Shown piece after piece: positions 17,211 through 27,109 of a DNA stretch of 58,518 bases. A program made the translations under genes and the position numbers. The stretch is from Lapidilactobacillus mulanensis. GTDB lineage: Bacteria; Bacillota; Bacilli; Lactobacillales; Lactobacillaceae. Under the pieces are notes generated by a model that was given only the letters and a program-made list of their open reading frames with translations, had not been told where the DNA came from and ran no database searches. The stretch is taken from assembly GCF_003946215.1 (NCBI RefSeq), contig NZ_RHOW01000011.1, positions 1 through 58,518 on the forward strand. Direction: 5' to 3'. Every line of letters begins with the position of its first letter. Positions within the stretch are counted from its first letter, which is position 1.

Positions 17211-18283
17211 AAAAAGTATTCTCCCTTGCACTGGGGATCCTAGCGGTTTGTGGCATTTTGTGGTTTGGCGTCTATCATCTTTCGCAGAGTCAGGGACCCG
17301 TGACCACAAAAAACACATTGAATTTATATAATTGGGGAGATTATATCGATCCTCAATTGATCACCAAGTTTGAAAAGCAAACCGGTTATCACGTTCAATA
17401 TGAAACTTTCGACAGTAACGAAGCCATGTTCACGAAAATCAAACAAGGTGGAACGCCTTACGATCTGGCTGTGCCCAGCGATTATATGATCGAGAAAATG
17501 CGTAAAGCAAACTTGCTATTGCCGATCGATCGGAAAAAGTTAACTAACTTCAAATATTTGTCTGCTGATTTTTTAAATAAAAGCTTCGATCCGAAAAATC
17601 GTTACTCGATTCCTTATTTCTGGGGAACCTTGGGGATTATTTACAATGATCAGCAGGTCAAGGCTTCTGAAGTGCAACATTGGAATGACTTATGGAATCC
17701 GAAGTGGAAGGGGCAATTGATGTTAGTTGACTCGGCTCGCGATATTATGGGGCTGACGTTGATTTCTCAAGGTCATTCGGTCAACACCACGAATTTAGCA
17801 GAGATGGAAGCTGCCCAACGCAAATTGGATCAACTTTCTGGTAATGTTAAAGCTATTGTCGCCGATGAAATTAAGTTATACATGATCCAAAATGAAGCAC
17901 CGATCGCCGTGACTTGGTCAGGTGAAGCTAGCGAAATGTTGGCAGCAAATTCTCACCTGCACTATGTTGTCCCTAGTGAGGGTAGCAATCTTTGGTTTGA
18001 CAACATGGTGATTCCTAAGACTGCCAAAAATAAAAAGGCGGCTTATGCGTTCATGAATTTTATGTTGGAGCCTGAAAATGCGGCGAAAAACGCTGAATAT
18101 GTGGGTTATGCAACACCGAATGAAGCGGCAGTTAAACTATTGCCGGCTGCGGTTCGGAATGACAAACAGTTTTATCCAGCAAACAGCACGATCGATAAAT
18201 TGGAAGTCTATCAGGATCTCGGTCAAACTAAGGTTGAACAATATAATGATTTGTTTTTAAAGTTTAAGATGTTTCGTCAGTAG
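17207..18283 (+). CDS. potD: Spermidine/putrescine-binding protein PotD
   Basis: Extracellular polyamine receptor of the importer, 358 aa. The N-terminus is a single hydrophobic segment (residues 4-25) with Cys15 in LAVC, which lacks the usual small residue before the Cys, so it may be a membrane anchor and not a lipoprotein. The mature domain opens with LNLYNWGDYIDPQLITKFEK, the PotD hallmark, and continues with YDLAVPSDYMIEKM and VTWSGEASEML. It overlaps potC by four bases and ends the operon at a strong terminator. Confidence 0.95.
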   Translation: MKKVFSLALGILAVCGILWFGVYHLSQSQGPVTTKNTLNLYNWGDYIDPQLITKFEKQTGYHVQYETFDSNEAMFTKIKQGGTPYDLAVPSDYMIEKMRKANLLLPIDRKKLTNFKYLSADFLNKSFDPKNRYSIPYFWGTLGIIYNDQQVKASEVQHWNDLWNPKWKGQLMLVDSARDIMGLTLISQGHSVNTTNLAEMEAAQRKLDQLSGNVKAIVADEIKLYMIQNEAPIAVTWSGEASEMLAANSHLHYVVPSEGSNLWFDNMVIPKTAKNKKAAYAFMNFMLEPENAAKNAEYVGYATPNEAAVKLLPAAVRNDKQFYPANSTIDKLEVYQDLGQTKVEQYNDLFLKFKMFRQ

Positions 18284-18317
18284 TTTTGGGCTACTCGTCT
18301 TAAAATTGGCTCAAACA

Positions 18318-18348
18318 AAAAAGGCCGCGATAATTTCGCGGCCTTTTT
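18318..18348. terminator. Bidirectional terminator after potD
   Basis: A perfect 13-bp GC-rich stem (AAAAAGGCCGCGA with its complement) with a 5-nt loop, five A before and five T after. It serves potABCD on the plus strand and the aldo/keto reductase on the minus strand. Confidence 0.93.
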
Positions 18349-18368
18349 GAATTGCTTAAAGAACATCA

Positions 18369-19217
18369 TTAAACGGTTAAACTATCGGGATCTGTTGTGC
18401 GCCCAGCGACGCCATCCAGTGAATCGATAATTTCGATCTCATCTGGGGTTAGCTTGAAGTCGAAAATATCGGCGTTTTCTCGCATTCTGGCTTCATCTTT
18501 GGATTTGGGAATCGGAATGAAGTTATGAACCAACGACCAACGTAAGGCGACTTGAGCGATTGTTTTGCCGTGGTTATCGGCAATTTTTTTGAGTTCTTTA
18601 ACTTTGAATACTTTTCCGGCACCAAGTGGGCTATAGGCTTCCGGAATAATGTTATGATCGCGGCAATAAGCGACCACATCTTCCTGCAATTCACCTGGAG
18701 CTAGGAATAATTGGTTGATCATTGGCGCAACCAGTTGCGTTTTAGCCAACGCCTCTAAATGGGGAATATGAAAGTTGGAGACACCGATCGATTTGATGCG
18801 GCCTTGGTGATAGAGATCTTCCAGCGCGCGCCAAGAATCTGCGTTGGCCTTCTCCCAATTGTTACGGAAAGCAACGGGTTTTGGCCAGTGGATGAGATAA
18901 AGATCCAGATAATCACATTGCAAGTTTTTAATGCTTTGATCGACCGCTGCGACAGTATCATCATAGCCACGCACGTCGTTACTTAATTTCGAAGTGATAA
19001 AAATTTCATCACGAGAAAGTCCAGCGCTAAGAACGCCACGACCAACACCGACTTCATTGTGATAGTCGGCGGCCGTATCGATCAAACGATAGCCAATTTT
19101 GATGGCGGTCTCCACGGATTTAGCAGCAATTTCATCGCTCATTCCGGAAGTGCCTAGACCCATGACTGGAATTCTGAGCCCGTTTTCGAGCGTATAAGTA
19201 TCAAATAAAGTTGACAT
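18369..19217 (-). CDS. Aldo/keto reductase
   Basis: NADPH-dependent carbonyl reductase with a TIM-barrel fold, 282 aa. The catalytic tetrad is visible: Asp and Tyr in LIDTAADYHNEVGVGRG, Lys in FITSKLSND and His in LYLIHWPKP. The cofactor segment IPIPKSKDEARMREN is near the C-terminus. It resembles the 2,5-diketogluconate reductase/prostaglandin F synthase group common in lactobacilli. It is a single gene; on its own strand an extended -10 TG-C-TAAGAT lies at 19252-19260. The natural substrate cannot be inferred. Confidence 0.9.
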   Translation of the reverse strand: MSTLFDTYTLENGLRIPVMGLGTSGMSDEIAAKSVETAIKIGYRLIDTAADYHNEVGVGRGVLSAGLSRDEIFITSKLSNDVRGYDDTVAAVDQSIKNLQCDYLDLYLIHWPKPVAFRNNWEKANADSWRALEDLYHQGRIKSIGVSNFHIPHLEALAKTQLVAPMINQLFLAPGELQEDVVAYCRDHNIIPEAYSPLGAGKVFKVKELKKIADNHGKTIAQVALRWSLVHNFIPIPKSKDEARMRENADIFDFKLTPDEIEIIDSLDGVAGRTTDPDSLTV

Positions 19218-19449
19218 AAAGTGCTCCTTTCCTGATTAAGGGTACGTTTTTATCTTAGCATGCTCCGAAAACGGATACATGTTTTACGCTTATCGAAATT
19301 GCTGACCATACTGAAAATGACATGATTTTGCGATCAAGGTTTCATTTATGTCAATATTTAATATAAAACAACTCAATTTTTGACGGGAAAAGGGCGAATT
19401 ATTTGGCATAATAAGGTATGATTAAGTAAAAAAAGGGTGAATTGCAGAT

Positions 19450-19989
19450 ATGGTCATGAGGGGTTTTGAAGTTGTTTCAAAGTATGAGGGGCAAGATATC
19501 GTATTGCCACAACGGCAAACAAAAAATGCCGCCGGTTACGATTTTTCCGCTGCGGCAGATTTTGTGCTACCATCGATTTGGAAATTGAATTTCGTTAAAT
19601 TGTTTCGTAAAATTAATAATGAACATGAACTCATGAGCCGTGATTTTCTGAAGGCCGAGTCGGCGATCAGACCGTTACTTGTACCGACCGGTATCAAGGC
19701 CAAGATGGCGTCTGACGAAGTCTTGATGCTGATGAATCGTTCTAGCAGTCCACTCAAACGTTTCTTGGTTTTGCCTAATGGGGTTGGCGTGGTTGACGCG
19801 GATTATTACAACAATGACAGCAACGAGGGCGAGATTTTCTTCCAACTCGTTAATCTGGGACCCAAAGATCAGTTGATCAAAAAAGGCGAACGGATCGGTC
19901 AGGGCATCTTCATGAAATATTTGGTCACAGACGCCGATCAACCCGCGGATCAAACGCGTCAAGGTGGTTTCGGTTCATCAGGTAAATAA
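19450..19989 (+). CDS. dut: Trimeric dUTPase (dUTP diphosphatase)
   Basis: Hydrolyses dUTP to dUMP, keeping uracil out of DNA and feeding dTMP synthesis. The five conserved motifs are present: AAGYDFSAA (I), RSSS (II), GVGVVDADYYNN (III), KKGERIGQGIF (IV) and the C-terminal RQGGFGSSGK (V), whose Arg-Gly arm closes the active site. At 179 aa it is about 30 aa longer than typical because of an insert between motifs I and II (roughly residues 38-75). GGGTGA lies nine bases before the ATG. radA follows 33 bp later. Confidence 0.92.
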   Translation: MVMRGFEVVSKYEGQDIVLPQRQTKNAAGYDFSAAADFVLPSIWKLNFVKLFRKINNEHELMSRDFLKAESAIRPLLVPTGIKAKMASDEVLMLMNRSSSPLKRFLVLPNGVGVVDADYYNNDSNEGEIFFQLVNLGPKDQLIKKGERIGQGIFMKYLVTDADQPADQTRQGGFGSSGK

Positions 19990-20022
19990 GAACGTATCGT
20001 TTTTTTAAAAGGGAGTTTTTTC

Positions 20023-21411
20023 GTGGCTAAAGTCAAAACACAGTATGTCTGCCAGAATTGTGGATACAGCTCGCCGACGCATTTCGGGCGTTGTCCCAAT
20101 TGTGGTGCTTGGAATCAAATGATCGAAGAAATTGTGGCGCAGGAACGGCCGACGAGTAGTAAGGCAACACCAAGTCGACGTCAGGATGGTCAAAAACACG
20201 CACCGGAATTGTTGAGTGAAGTCGACCTTAAACCAGAGCCACGTGTAAAAACCAAGCTGGATGAGCTCAATCGTGTCTTGGGTGGTGGAATTGTTCCGGG
20301 TTCGTTGATTTTGATCGGTGGGGATCCTGGTATCGGGAAATCAACGCTGCTTTTACAAGTTTCTGGACAGTTGCAAGATACCGATGAAAAAGTCCTATAT
20401 ATTTCTGGTGAAGAAAGCGCCTCACAAATTAAACTGAGAGCGTCGCGTTTAGGCGTGAAAGGTGCTAAGCTATACTTATATCCAGAAACAAACATGGCAA
20501 CGATCCGTGAAACAATTACCGACTTAGATCCTAAATACATTATTATCGATTCCGTTCAAACGATGAACGAGCCAGAATTGAACTCGGTTGTCGGCAGTGT
20601 TTCCCAAATCCGCGAAGTGACCGCCGAACTGATGAAAATTGCCAAAAACGAACAACGGACGATTTTCTTGGTGGGGCATGTGACCAAAGACGGTGCCATC
20701 GCCGGGCCCAAAATGCTCGAACACATGGTGGACACGGTGCTTTATTTTGAAGGTGACACAAATCACAGCTATCGTATTTTGCGTTCAGTCAAGAATCGAT
20801 TCGGTTCCACCAACGAAATTGGGATTTTCGAAATGAAAGTCGACGGTTTACACGAAGTGGCGAATCCTTCGGAAATATTTCTCGAGGAACGTCTAGCTGG
20901 TGCCACGGGTTCCGCAGTTGTGGTTTCGATGGAAGGCACGCGTCCGATTTTAGTCGAAATCCAAGCCTTACTGGCACCCAGCATGTTCGGAAATGCTAAG
21001 CGAACGTCCACCGGAATCGATCACAACAAAGTGGCCTTATTAATGGCAGTCTTGGAAAAAAGAGCGAATTTAATGTTGCAAAATCAGGACGCTTATCTTA
21101 AAGCGACCGGTGGTGTAAAATTAAATGAGCCCGCGATCGATTTAGCAACGGCGTTGGCGATTGCCTCTAGTTATCGCGATCACGAAATTGCACCGGAAGA
21201 TTGTTTCATCGGTGAAATTGGGTTAACCGGTGAAATCCGCAGAGTGAATCGGATCGAGCAGCGGTTAGGTGAGGCGGCTAAATTAGGCTTTAAACGTGCT
21301 TTTATTCCCAAGAATAATATGACCGGCTTGAAAGTACCGAAGGGTTTAACTGTGATCGGTCTCACGACGATCGGCGAAGCAATTCAGCGTGTCTTTAAGA
21401 AGACCGAGTAG
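20023..21411 (+). CDS. radA: DNA repair protein RadA
   Basis: RecA-like ATPase that extends strand exchange and branch migration in recombination repair and transformation. Residues 10-27 form a C4 zinc finger (CQNCGYSS... CPNCGAW). Walker A is [10 protein letters not shown] at 99-108, the RadA-specific KNRFG motif is in [13 protein letters not shown], and the C-terminal Lon-protease-like domain carries [12 protein letters not shown]. Translation starts at GTG after GGGAG. The 462 aa are normal. In Bacillus the next gene is disA; here it is yacL directly. Confidence 0.97.
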   Translation: MAKVKTQYVCQNCGYSSPTHFGRCPNCGAWNQMIEEIVAQERPTSSKATPSRRQDGQKHAPELLSEVDLKPEPRVKTKLDELNRVLGGGIVPGSLILIGGDPGIGKSTLLLQVSGQLQDTDEKVLYISGEESASQIKLRASRLGVKGAKLYLYPETNMATIRETITDLDPKYIIIDSVQTMNEPELNSVVGSVSQIREVTAELMKIAKNEQRTIFLVGHVTKDGAIAGPKMLEHMVDTVLYFEGDTNHSYRILRSVKNRFGSTNEIGIFEMKVDGLHEVANPSEIFLEERLAGATGSAVVVSMEGTRPILVEIQALLAPSMFGNAKRTSTGIDHNKVALLMAVLEKRANLMLQNQDAYLKATGGVKLNEPAIDLATALAIASSYRDHEIAPEDCFIGEIGLTGEIRRVNRIEQRLGEAAKLGFKRAFIPKNNMTGLKVPKGLTVIGLTTIGEAIQRVFKKTE

Positions 21412-21459
21412 TTCAATAACCTGTTCTATGCAGAATAATCATTGAAGGGAGGTGAAAAA

Positions 21460-22593
21460 ATGAAACTTAAACGTAAATTAATTGGGCAAATTTTGTTTGT
21501 GATCACGGGTCTAGCGGTTGGCTATTCAGTTTTTCCGTATCTTTGGGAACTTTTCCGGCTTGACCAGATCACGTGGCTGAATCAAGGAATTACGAACGCA
21601 GTCATTGGCGCATTGATTTTTTATCTGCTCTCATTCATTTTCTTAGATCCAATTCTTGCATTTATTCGAAAAACTGAGAAACAACTCTTGACGATCAACC
21701 CCTCCAAAGTGTTATTTGGGTCGTTGTTCCTATTGATTGGTCTCGTTTTAGCCAATGTTATCGCGATTCCACTTTATCGAATCAACTTTTTCTTGATCAG
21801 CACTATTTTACCGGTTGTGTTAATGATTGTTCTGGGCTATTTAGGCTTTAGAATTGGGATCACACAAACCGATGATTGGAAGAAGTTATTCAAGAGTCGC
21901 CGTGGAAATGACTTAGAAAATCTGATTTATGATCAGAAACCCGATGATAATTTTCATAAGTATAAGATTTTGGATACTAGTGTGATCATCGATGGTCGAA
22001 TTCACGATATTGTTAAGACTGGATTTGTTGAAGGCGTCTTGTTGGTCCCTGTTTTCGTCGTGCATGAATTGCAATTGATCTCTGATTCTGCTGATAGTTT
22101 GAAACGTGCGCGTGGCCGCCGTGGCTTGGATATTCTCAATGAGATGAAGAATGATCCCGAAGTGAATATCGAAAACTATGATGGTGACTTTGATGATCTA
22201 ACTGAGGTCGATGGGAAATTGATCAAGCTGGCGAAGCTGATCGATGGTATCGTCGTGACCAATGATTATAATTTGAACAAGGTGTCAGAATTTCAGAACG
22301 TGCCTGTGCTGAACATTAATGAATTGGCTAACTCAATGAAGCCTGCCGTTTTACCAGGTGAAAACATGGAAGTCACGGTCGTAAAGACTGGTACAGAGCG
22401 ACAACAAGGCGTTGCTTATTTAGCTGACGGAACCATGGTGGTCGTTGAAGATGGTCAATATTATTTGAACCAGACGATCAAGGTTGTCATCACCAGTGCG
22501 TTGCAAACGGCCGCAGGTAGAATGATTTTTGCCAAGGCGCAACATGCACAGCACGGTATCAGTGGTAGTGCGGCCACTAAGTCTAAGAAATAA
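21460..22593 (+). CDS. PIN/TRAM-domain membrane protein, YacL family
   Basis: A 377-aa membrane-anchored putative nuclease. Residues about 5-145 contain four hydrophobic segments; a PIN domain starts at KILDTSVIIDGRIHD, with further acidic residues in DSADSLKRARGRRGLDIL and VVTNDYNLNKV; a TRAM domain near 315-370 (VTVVKTGTERQQGVAYLADGTMVVVEDG) may bind RNA. The start MKLKRKLIG follows GGGAGGTG; a Met six codons earlier lies within that site. The radA-yacL-gltX order is conserved in Firmicutes, but the function is not well defined. Confidence 0.9.
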   Translation: MKLKRKLIGQILFVITGLAVGYSVFPYLWELFRLDQITWLNQGITNAVIGALIFYLLSFIFLDPILAFIRKTEKQLLTINPSKVLFGSLFLLIGLVLANVIAIPLYRINFFLISTILPVVLMIVLGYLGFRIGITQTDDWKKLFKSRRGNDLENLIYDQKPDDNFHKYKILDTSVIIDGRIHDIVKTGFVEGVLLVPVFVVHELQLISDSADSLKRARGRRGLDILNEMKNDPEVNIENYDGDFDDLTEVDGKLIKLAKLIDGIVVTNDYNLNKVSEFQNVPVLNINELANSMKPAVLPGENMEVTVVKTGTERQQGVAYLADGTMVVVEDGQYYLNQTIKVVITSALQTAAGRMIFAKAQHAQHGISGSAATKSKK

Positions 22594-22641
22594 TCAAATG
22601 TGCTCAGACAGCAGAATGATTTCTGTTCACTAAATGTTTTC

Positions 22642-22661
22642 CAAGGGTCGCCCCTTGTTTT
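22642..22661 (+). terminator. Weak terminator after yacL
   Basis: CAAGGG, a TCGC loop and CCCTTG followed by TTTT form a short 6-bp hairpin. The T-run is also part of the predicted -35 box of gltX. Confidence 0.5.
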
Positions 22662-22683
22662 ATAGCGGTAAAATCGTTACACT
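22655..22683 (+). promoter_or_regulatory. Promoter of gltX
   Basis: TTGTTT (22655-22660), a 17-bp spacer and TACACT (22678-22683). It lies about 40 bp upstream of gltX and overlaps the upstream terminator. Confidence 0.6.
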
Positions 22684-22723
22684 AGTATTTGATATTTTTT
22701 ATAAATAAGGGAGTTTTTGTAAC

Positions 22724-24214
22724 ATGGCAAATGAAGAAATTCGTGTTCGTTATGCACCAAGTCCAACAGGTCATCTCCATATTGGTAACGCGCGGACGGC
22801 GTTATTTAACTATTTGTTCGCACGTCACAACAAGGGTAAGTTTATTATTCGGATCGAGGATACGGATACTAAGCGTAATATCGAGGGTGGCGAACAAAGT
22901 CAGCTCGAAAACCTGAAATGGTTAGGCATGGATTGGGATGAAGGTCCTGATATCGGTGGCGATTATGGTCCCTACCGTCAATCAGAACGGATGTCGATTT
23001 ATGCACCATTAATTCAACAATTAATTGATGAAGGCAAGGCTTATGAATCTTTCAAAACCGAAGATGAGCTAGAAGCTGAACGCGAGAAACAACGTGCAAA
23101 CAGCGAAATGCCTCACTATGTTTACGAATATGCTGGTTTGACTGATGCACAGAAGGCTGAGAAGATCGCGGATGCGAAGGCCCAAGGTTTGGAGCCGGTC
23201 ATTCGTTTCCATGTTCCAGAAAATCACACTTATAAATTCAAAGACTTAGTTAAAGGTCAAATTAGTTTTGATTCGGAAAGTGTCGGTGGCGACTTTGTTA
23301 TTCGTAAACGCGATGGCATGCCAACCTATAATTTTGCCGTTGTCATTGATGATCACATGATGAAAATCAGCCACGTTTTGCGTGGGGATGATCATATTGC
23401 CAACACACCAAAACAATTGATGATCTACGAAGCATTCGGTTGGACACCACCCGTGTTCGGCCATATGACTTTGATCATCAACACAGAAACGGGTAAGAAA
23501 TTAAGCAAACGTGATGAGAGTGTTCTCCAGTTCATCGAACAATATCGAGAATTAGGATACTTGCCTGATGCCATGTTTAACTTCATTGCCTTATTAGGTT
23601 GGTCACCAGTTGGCACCAACGAAATCTTTACTCGCAAAGAATTGATCAAGGAATTCGATGAGAAACGTTTAAGTAAATCACCTGCGTCATTTGATGGCAA
23701 GAAGCTGGAATGGGTCAACAACCAGTATGTCAAAAAATCAGACAGTGAATTGATTACTGATTTAAGTCTTTACGAATTGATCAAGGCTGGCAAAATTCCT
23801 GAAAACCCAGAGCCCAATCAGGTTGAATGGGCACGTCAGTTGATTGCTTTATATAAAGATCAGATGAGTTTTGCTGCACAAATTGTTGAGCTTTCTGATA
23901 TTTTCTTCAAAGAGCCAGATCAATTAGACGAAACGGCTATGAAAGAACTAGCCGATGACGATGCTTTGCCAGTGCTTGATGCATTCCGTGCTGGTATTAG
24001 TGAGTTACCACAATTCACTTCCGTTCAGATCATGAAGGTTGTTAAACAAGTCCAACACGATACTGGTGTTAAAGGTCGTAAGTTGTATATGCCGATCCGA
24101 ATTGCGACGACACGTTCAATGCATGGTCCTCAATTAGGGGAGTCCGTCGAATTGCTTGGATTGAAGAAGACGCTCCATCATATTGATGAAACATTAGCAC
24201 AAATGAAAGCATAA
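22724..24214 (+). CDS. gltX: Glutamyl-tRNA synthetase
   Basis: Class I synthetase charging tRNA-Glu, and in Firmicutes usually also tRNA-Gln before amidation. The HIGH motif is in [13 protein letters not shown] (residues 13-25) and the KMSKS motif is KLSKRD about 240 residues later. The RIEDTD segment and the VLRGDDHI loop are typical. Length is 496 aa. GGGAG lies ten bases before the ATG. The order radA-yacL-gltX-cysS is conserved, though ispDF and cysE, found between these genes in Bacillus, are absent. Confidence 0.97.
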   Translation: MANEEIRVRYAPSPTGHLHIGNARTALFNYLFARHNKGKFIIRIEDTDTKRNIEGGEQSQLENLKWLGMDWDEGPDIGGDYGPYRQSERMSIYAPLIQQLIDEGKAYESFKTEDELEAEREKQRANSEMPHYVYEYAGLTDAQKAEKIADAKAQGLEPVIRFHVPENHTYKFKDLVKGQISFDSESVGGDFVIRKRDGMPTYNFAVVIDDHMMKISHVLRGDDHIANTPKQLMIYEAFGWTPPVFGHMTLIINTETGKKLSKRDESVLQFIEQYRELGYLPDAMFNFIALLGWSPVGTNEIFTRKELIKEFDEKRLSKSPASFDGKKLEWVNNQYVKKSDSELITDLSLYELIKAGKIPENPEPNQVEWARQLIALYKDQMSFAAQIVELSDIFFKEPDQLDETAMKELADDDALPVLDAFRAGISELPQFTSVQIMKVVKQVQHDTGVKGRKLYMPIRIATTRSMHGPQLGESVELLGLKKTLHHIDETLAQMKA

Positions 24215-24218
24215 TTTA

Positions 24219-24227
24219 TGATACAAT
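24219..24227 (+). promoter_or_regulatory. Extended -10 promoter for cysS, abutting the gltX terminator
   Basis: TG-A-TACAAT is an extended -10 element two bases before the left arm of the gltX terminator. Initiation about seven bases downstream would fall inside that arm, so transcripts from here should not form the full terminator hairpin. Confidence 0.5.
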
Positions 24228-24229
24228 AG

Positions 24230-24268
24230 GCTCAAGAACGGCGAGAAGCTCAGTTCTTGAGCTTTTTT
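24230..24268 (+). terminator. Terminator of gltX
   Basis: GCTCAAGAAC (24230-24239) pairs with GTTCTTGAGC (24253-24262) around a 13-nt loop and is followed by six T. Confidence 0.85.
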
Positions 24269-24293
24269 ATCGCTGGTAATGGAGGGGAACCAA

Positions 24294-25700
24294 TTGTTAC
24301 GTGTTTATAACACCATGACTCGACAAAAAGAAACATTCAAATCGTTGACCCCAAACGTGGTTAAGATGTATGTCTGTGGTCCGACCGTTTATAATTACAT
24401 TCATATCGGTAATGCGCGCAGTGCGGTGGCGTTTGACACGATTAGACGTTACCTAGAATTTCGTGGTTATCGCGTTGATTATATTTCTAATTTTACCGAT
24501 ATTGGTGAGAAATTAGCACGCACCGCCGAAACTGAAAACATCAGTGTGGCAGCAGTTGCGGCTAAATATATTGCCAAATTCAACGAAGATACGAATGCCT
24601 TAAATATTGAACCCGCGACTTATCATCCGCGTGCGACTGAAAACATTCAAGAAATCATCGATTTTATTCAGGATCTGATTGCTAAAGACGATGCTTATGA
24701 AGTTGAGGGTGACGTTTATTTCCGTGCGCGAAAATTCACCGATTACGGTGAACTCTCACATCAATCATTAGATCGGTTAGAAGTCGGTGCGAGTCAGCGA
24801 ACCGCTGACGAAGAAACGGCACGCAAGGAAGATCCCGTTGATTTTGCGCTCTGGAAAGCCCAGAAGCCTAATGAAGTGGCATGGGAATCACCTTGGGGTC
24901 CTGGATCTCCAGGTTGGCATATTGAATGTTCCGTAATGGCAAGCAAGTATTTAGGCGAAACCATTGATATTCATGGTGGAGGCGAGGATCTTGCATTCCC
25001 ACATCACGAGAACGAAATTGCCCAGAGTGAAAGCCATACGGGTAAAAAATTCGTCAATTATTGGCTGCATAATGGTTTTGTGACCATCGGTAGTGATGAT
25101 GAAAAGATGAGTAAGTCACTAGGAAATTTCGTGACCGCACACGAAGTCTTGGCTAAATATGATCATCAATCTGTTCGCTTCTTCATGTCGGCGACCCATT
25201 ATCGTCGCCCAATTCGTTACACTGAAGATGGCATTGAAGACGCGCTGAGTGAAGTCCAACGGTTTAAAATCGCCCGGGCAAACTTGTTGTATCGCCGTCA
25301 AGATGCAACGGCCGGAACGGATGAGGCGATTGCGGCTGCTATTGCCGAATATCGCGCGCAATTTATCGAAGCGATGGATGATGATTTCAACGTTCAAAAC
25401 GGGTTGGTCGTCATTCATGATTTCCTACGTGAAATGAATAATTATGCTGCCGCGAATACTGTTAAATTGGACAGCATCGTTGATTTAGTCGGCCAACTCG
25501 AGCAATTTTTGGCAATTTTTGGCCTAAATTTGGCTCAAGAAGATAATCTTAAGAGCGATATTGCGGCGTTGATCGTTAAACGCAATGCGGCTCGAGCTGC
25601 CAAAGACTACGCGACTAGCGACCAAATTCGTGATGAGCTTGCTGAACAGGGGATCATTCTCGAAGACACACCTCAAGGAAGCCGGTGGCGCCAACAATGA
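24294..25700 (+). CDS. cysS: Cysteinyl-tRNA synthetase
   Basis: Class I synthetase charging tRNA-Cys. HIGH is in [16 protein letters not shown] (residues 28-43, with zinc ligand Cys28) and KMSKS in [11 protein letters not shown] near residue 270. Further zinc ligands are in HIECSVMA and [12 protein letters not shown]. The start is TTG at 24294 because GGAGGGGA lies four bases upstream and homologues begin LRVYNT; an ATG five codons earlier would contain the ribosome site. The protein is 468 aa. mrnC overlaps its stop. Confidence 0.95.
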   Translation: MLRVYNTMTRQKETFKSLTPNVVKMYVCGPTVYNYIHIGNARSAVAFDTIRRYLEFRGYRVDYISNFTDIGEKLARTAETENISVAAVAAKYIAKFNEDTNALNIEPATYHPRATENIQEIIDFIQDLIAKDDAYEVEGDVYFRARKFTDYGELSHQSLDRLEVGASQRTADEETARKEDPVDFALWKAQKPNEVAWESPWGPGSPGWHIECSVMASKYLGETIDIHGGGEDLAFPHHENEIAQSESHTGKKFVNYWLHNGFVTIGSDDEKMSKSLGNFVTAHEVLAKYDHQSVRFFMSATHYRRPIRYTEDGIEDALSEVQRFKIARANLLYRRQDATAGTDEAIAAAIAEYRAQFIEAMDDDFNVQNGLVVIHDFLREMNNYAAANTVKLDSIVDLVGQLEQFLAIFGLNLAQEDNLKSDIAALIVKRNAARAAKDYATSDQIRDELAEQGIILEDTPQGSRWRQQ

Positions 25701-26107
25701 GTCAACAATTAGCCAATGAACTTAACGGCATTGCCTTAGCTTACTTAGGTGATGGCGTTTATGAAGTTTTCGTCCGGATTCATTTACTTGAAAAGGGCGT
25801 TACCCGGCCTAACCAATTACAAAAGCAAGCGGTCAAATTTGTTTCTGCGAAAGCACAGGCACGCCTGATCGATCAATTACAACAAGAATCGTTGTTGTCA
25901 GACGCTGAAATTGGTGTCTATCATCGTGGACGCAATGCAAAAAGTTATACCAAGGCCAAACACACTGATGTGATCACCTATAGAATGTCGACCGGATTTG
26001 AAGCACTCTTTGGTTACTTGAAGCTGACCGATCAGGATGAGCGGATCGCGCAACTGGCAACTTGGTGTATCGATCAGGTTGAAAAGGAGTTAGCAAATAA
26101 TGAGTAA
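25697..26107 (+). CDS. mrnC: Mini-ribonuclease III
   Basis: Trims the ends of 23S rRNA precursors as a dimer. It is an RNase III catalytic domain (residues about 10-125) without the double-strand RNA-binding domain. The signature [14 protein letters not shown] carries the catalytic Asp, [31 protein letters not shown] carries the second acidic site. At 136 aa it matches Bacillus MrnC. The ATG overlaps the cysS stop as ATGA; a GTG at 25685 is an alternative. It overlaps rlmB by 8 bp. Confidence 0.94.
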   Translation: MSQQLANELNGIALAYLGDGVYEVFVRIHLLEKGVTRPNQLQKQAVKFVSAKAQARLIDQLQQESLLSDAEIGVYHRGRNAKSYTKAKHTDVITYRMSTGFEALFGYLKLTDQDERIAQLATWCIDQVEKELANNE

Positions 26108-26993
26108 TCGTCAATTTCCATCGTCAAAAAAGCCAGTCGATTCGAATCGACGTGGCAAAAGTACCGGTAAGCCCAAAAGAAGTTTCGAGAAACCGACACG
26201 ACGTGAAGAACCAACAGCTAAAAATCAAGATGAGAACGATGAACCCGAGGCCGATTTTATCTACGGGAAGCATGCAGCCTTAGAATTTATTCACTCGGGT
26301 GATCCCAAAACAGTCAATAAAATATTTCTACAAAAAGGATTGCACGGCGATATTGCTACTGAAGCGCAGAAATTTGCCCGCGAGCAAAAACTGGTGTTGC
26401 AAGAAGTACCTAAAGCCAAACTCGACGATCTGACCGACCGCGCCAATCATCAAGGGATTTTGTTGACGCTATCACCTTATCAATACCATACCGTTCAAGA
26501 CATTTTGGCAAAAGCTAAAGCTGCCGATGAACCACCACTGTTATTGATTTTAGATAATCTAAACGACCCGCATAATCTTGGTTCGATTTTACGGACAGCA
26601 GATGCGATCGGTGCTCATGGTGTCATCATTCCTAAACGCCGAGCGGTAGGGATCACCGGTGTCGTTGCCAAAACGGCCGCGGGCGCTCTGGAGCACGTCT
26701 TGGTTGCGCGGGTGACTAACATCTCGGCAACCATTGATCAGTTGAAAGAACAGGGTGTCTGGACGTTTGGAACTGCAATGGCTGGCGAAGATTATCGTCA
26801 ATGGAATAGCCAAGGACCGATTGCTTTAGTGATCGGCAATGAAGGCAAGGGAATTTCACCGCTTGTTGCCAAAAAAGTCGATGGCATGGTTACGATTCCA
26901 ATGATCGGTCATGTTCAGAGTTTGAATGCGAGTGTGGCCACTTCGATTTTGCTTTATCATATTTTTGATCAACGTCATCCGCTTGAAAAGTGA
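26100..26993 (+). CDS. rlmB: 23S rRNA 2'-O-methyltransferase RlmB/TrmH family
   Basis: SpoU-type methyltransferase, 297 aa, expected to methylate the ribose of a guanosine in 23S rRNA. A basic, low-complexity N-terminal tail (residues 1-50) precedes the substrate-binding domain ([12 protein letters not shown]) and the knotted SPOUT domain with motif 1 [21 protein letters not shown], motif 2 [12 protein letters not shown] and motif 3 [15 protein letters not shown]. Translation begins inside the end of mrnC at an ATG with AAGGAG upstream. rae1/yacP, next in Bacillus, is missing. Confidence 0.93.
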   Translation: MSNRQFPSSKKPVDSNRRGKSTGKPKRSFEKPTRREEPTAKNQDENDEPEADFIYGKHAALEFIHSGDPKTVNKIFLQKGLHGDIATEAQKFAREQKLVLQEVPKAKLDDLTDRANHQGILLTLSPYQYHTVQDILAKAKAADEPPLLLILDNLNDPHNLGSILRTADAIGAHGVIIPKRRAVGITGVVAKTAAGALEHVLVARVTNISATIDQLKEQGVWTFGTAMAGEDYRQWNSQGPIALVIGNEGKGISPLVAKKVDGMVTIPMIGHVQSLNASVATSILLYHIFDQRHPLEK

Positions 26994-27109
26994 TTTTCAA
27001 ATCTCATTTTGGAAATTTATTGTATAATAAACACTAGTTCTCTTTTAAACAAGCTAACCTTCGGCTAGAATGAAGATGTCAAAAATCGCCCGTAAAAGGG
27101 GTGACTTTT

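Noticed and set aside
19380-19422. TTGACG with CATAAT or TATGAT as the dut promoter
   Set aside because: Spacers are 22 bp or more, or the matching -35 box is poor, so no promoter was listed.
24214-24294. T-box leader before cysS
   Set aside because: The gap is only 80 bp and contains just a terminator, with no specifier loop or T-box sequence.
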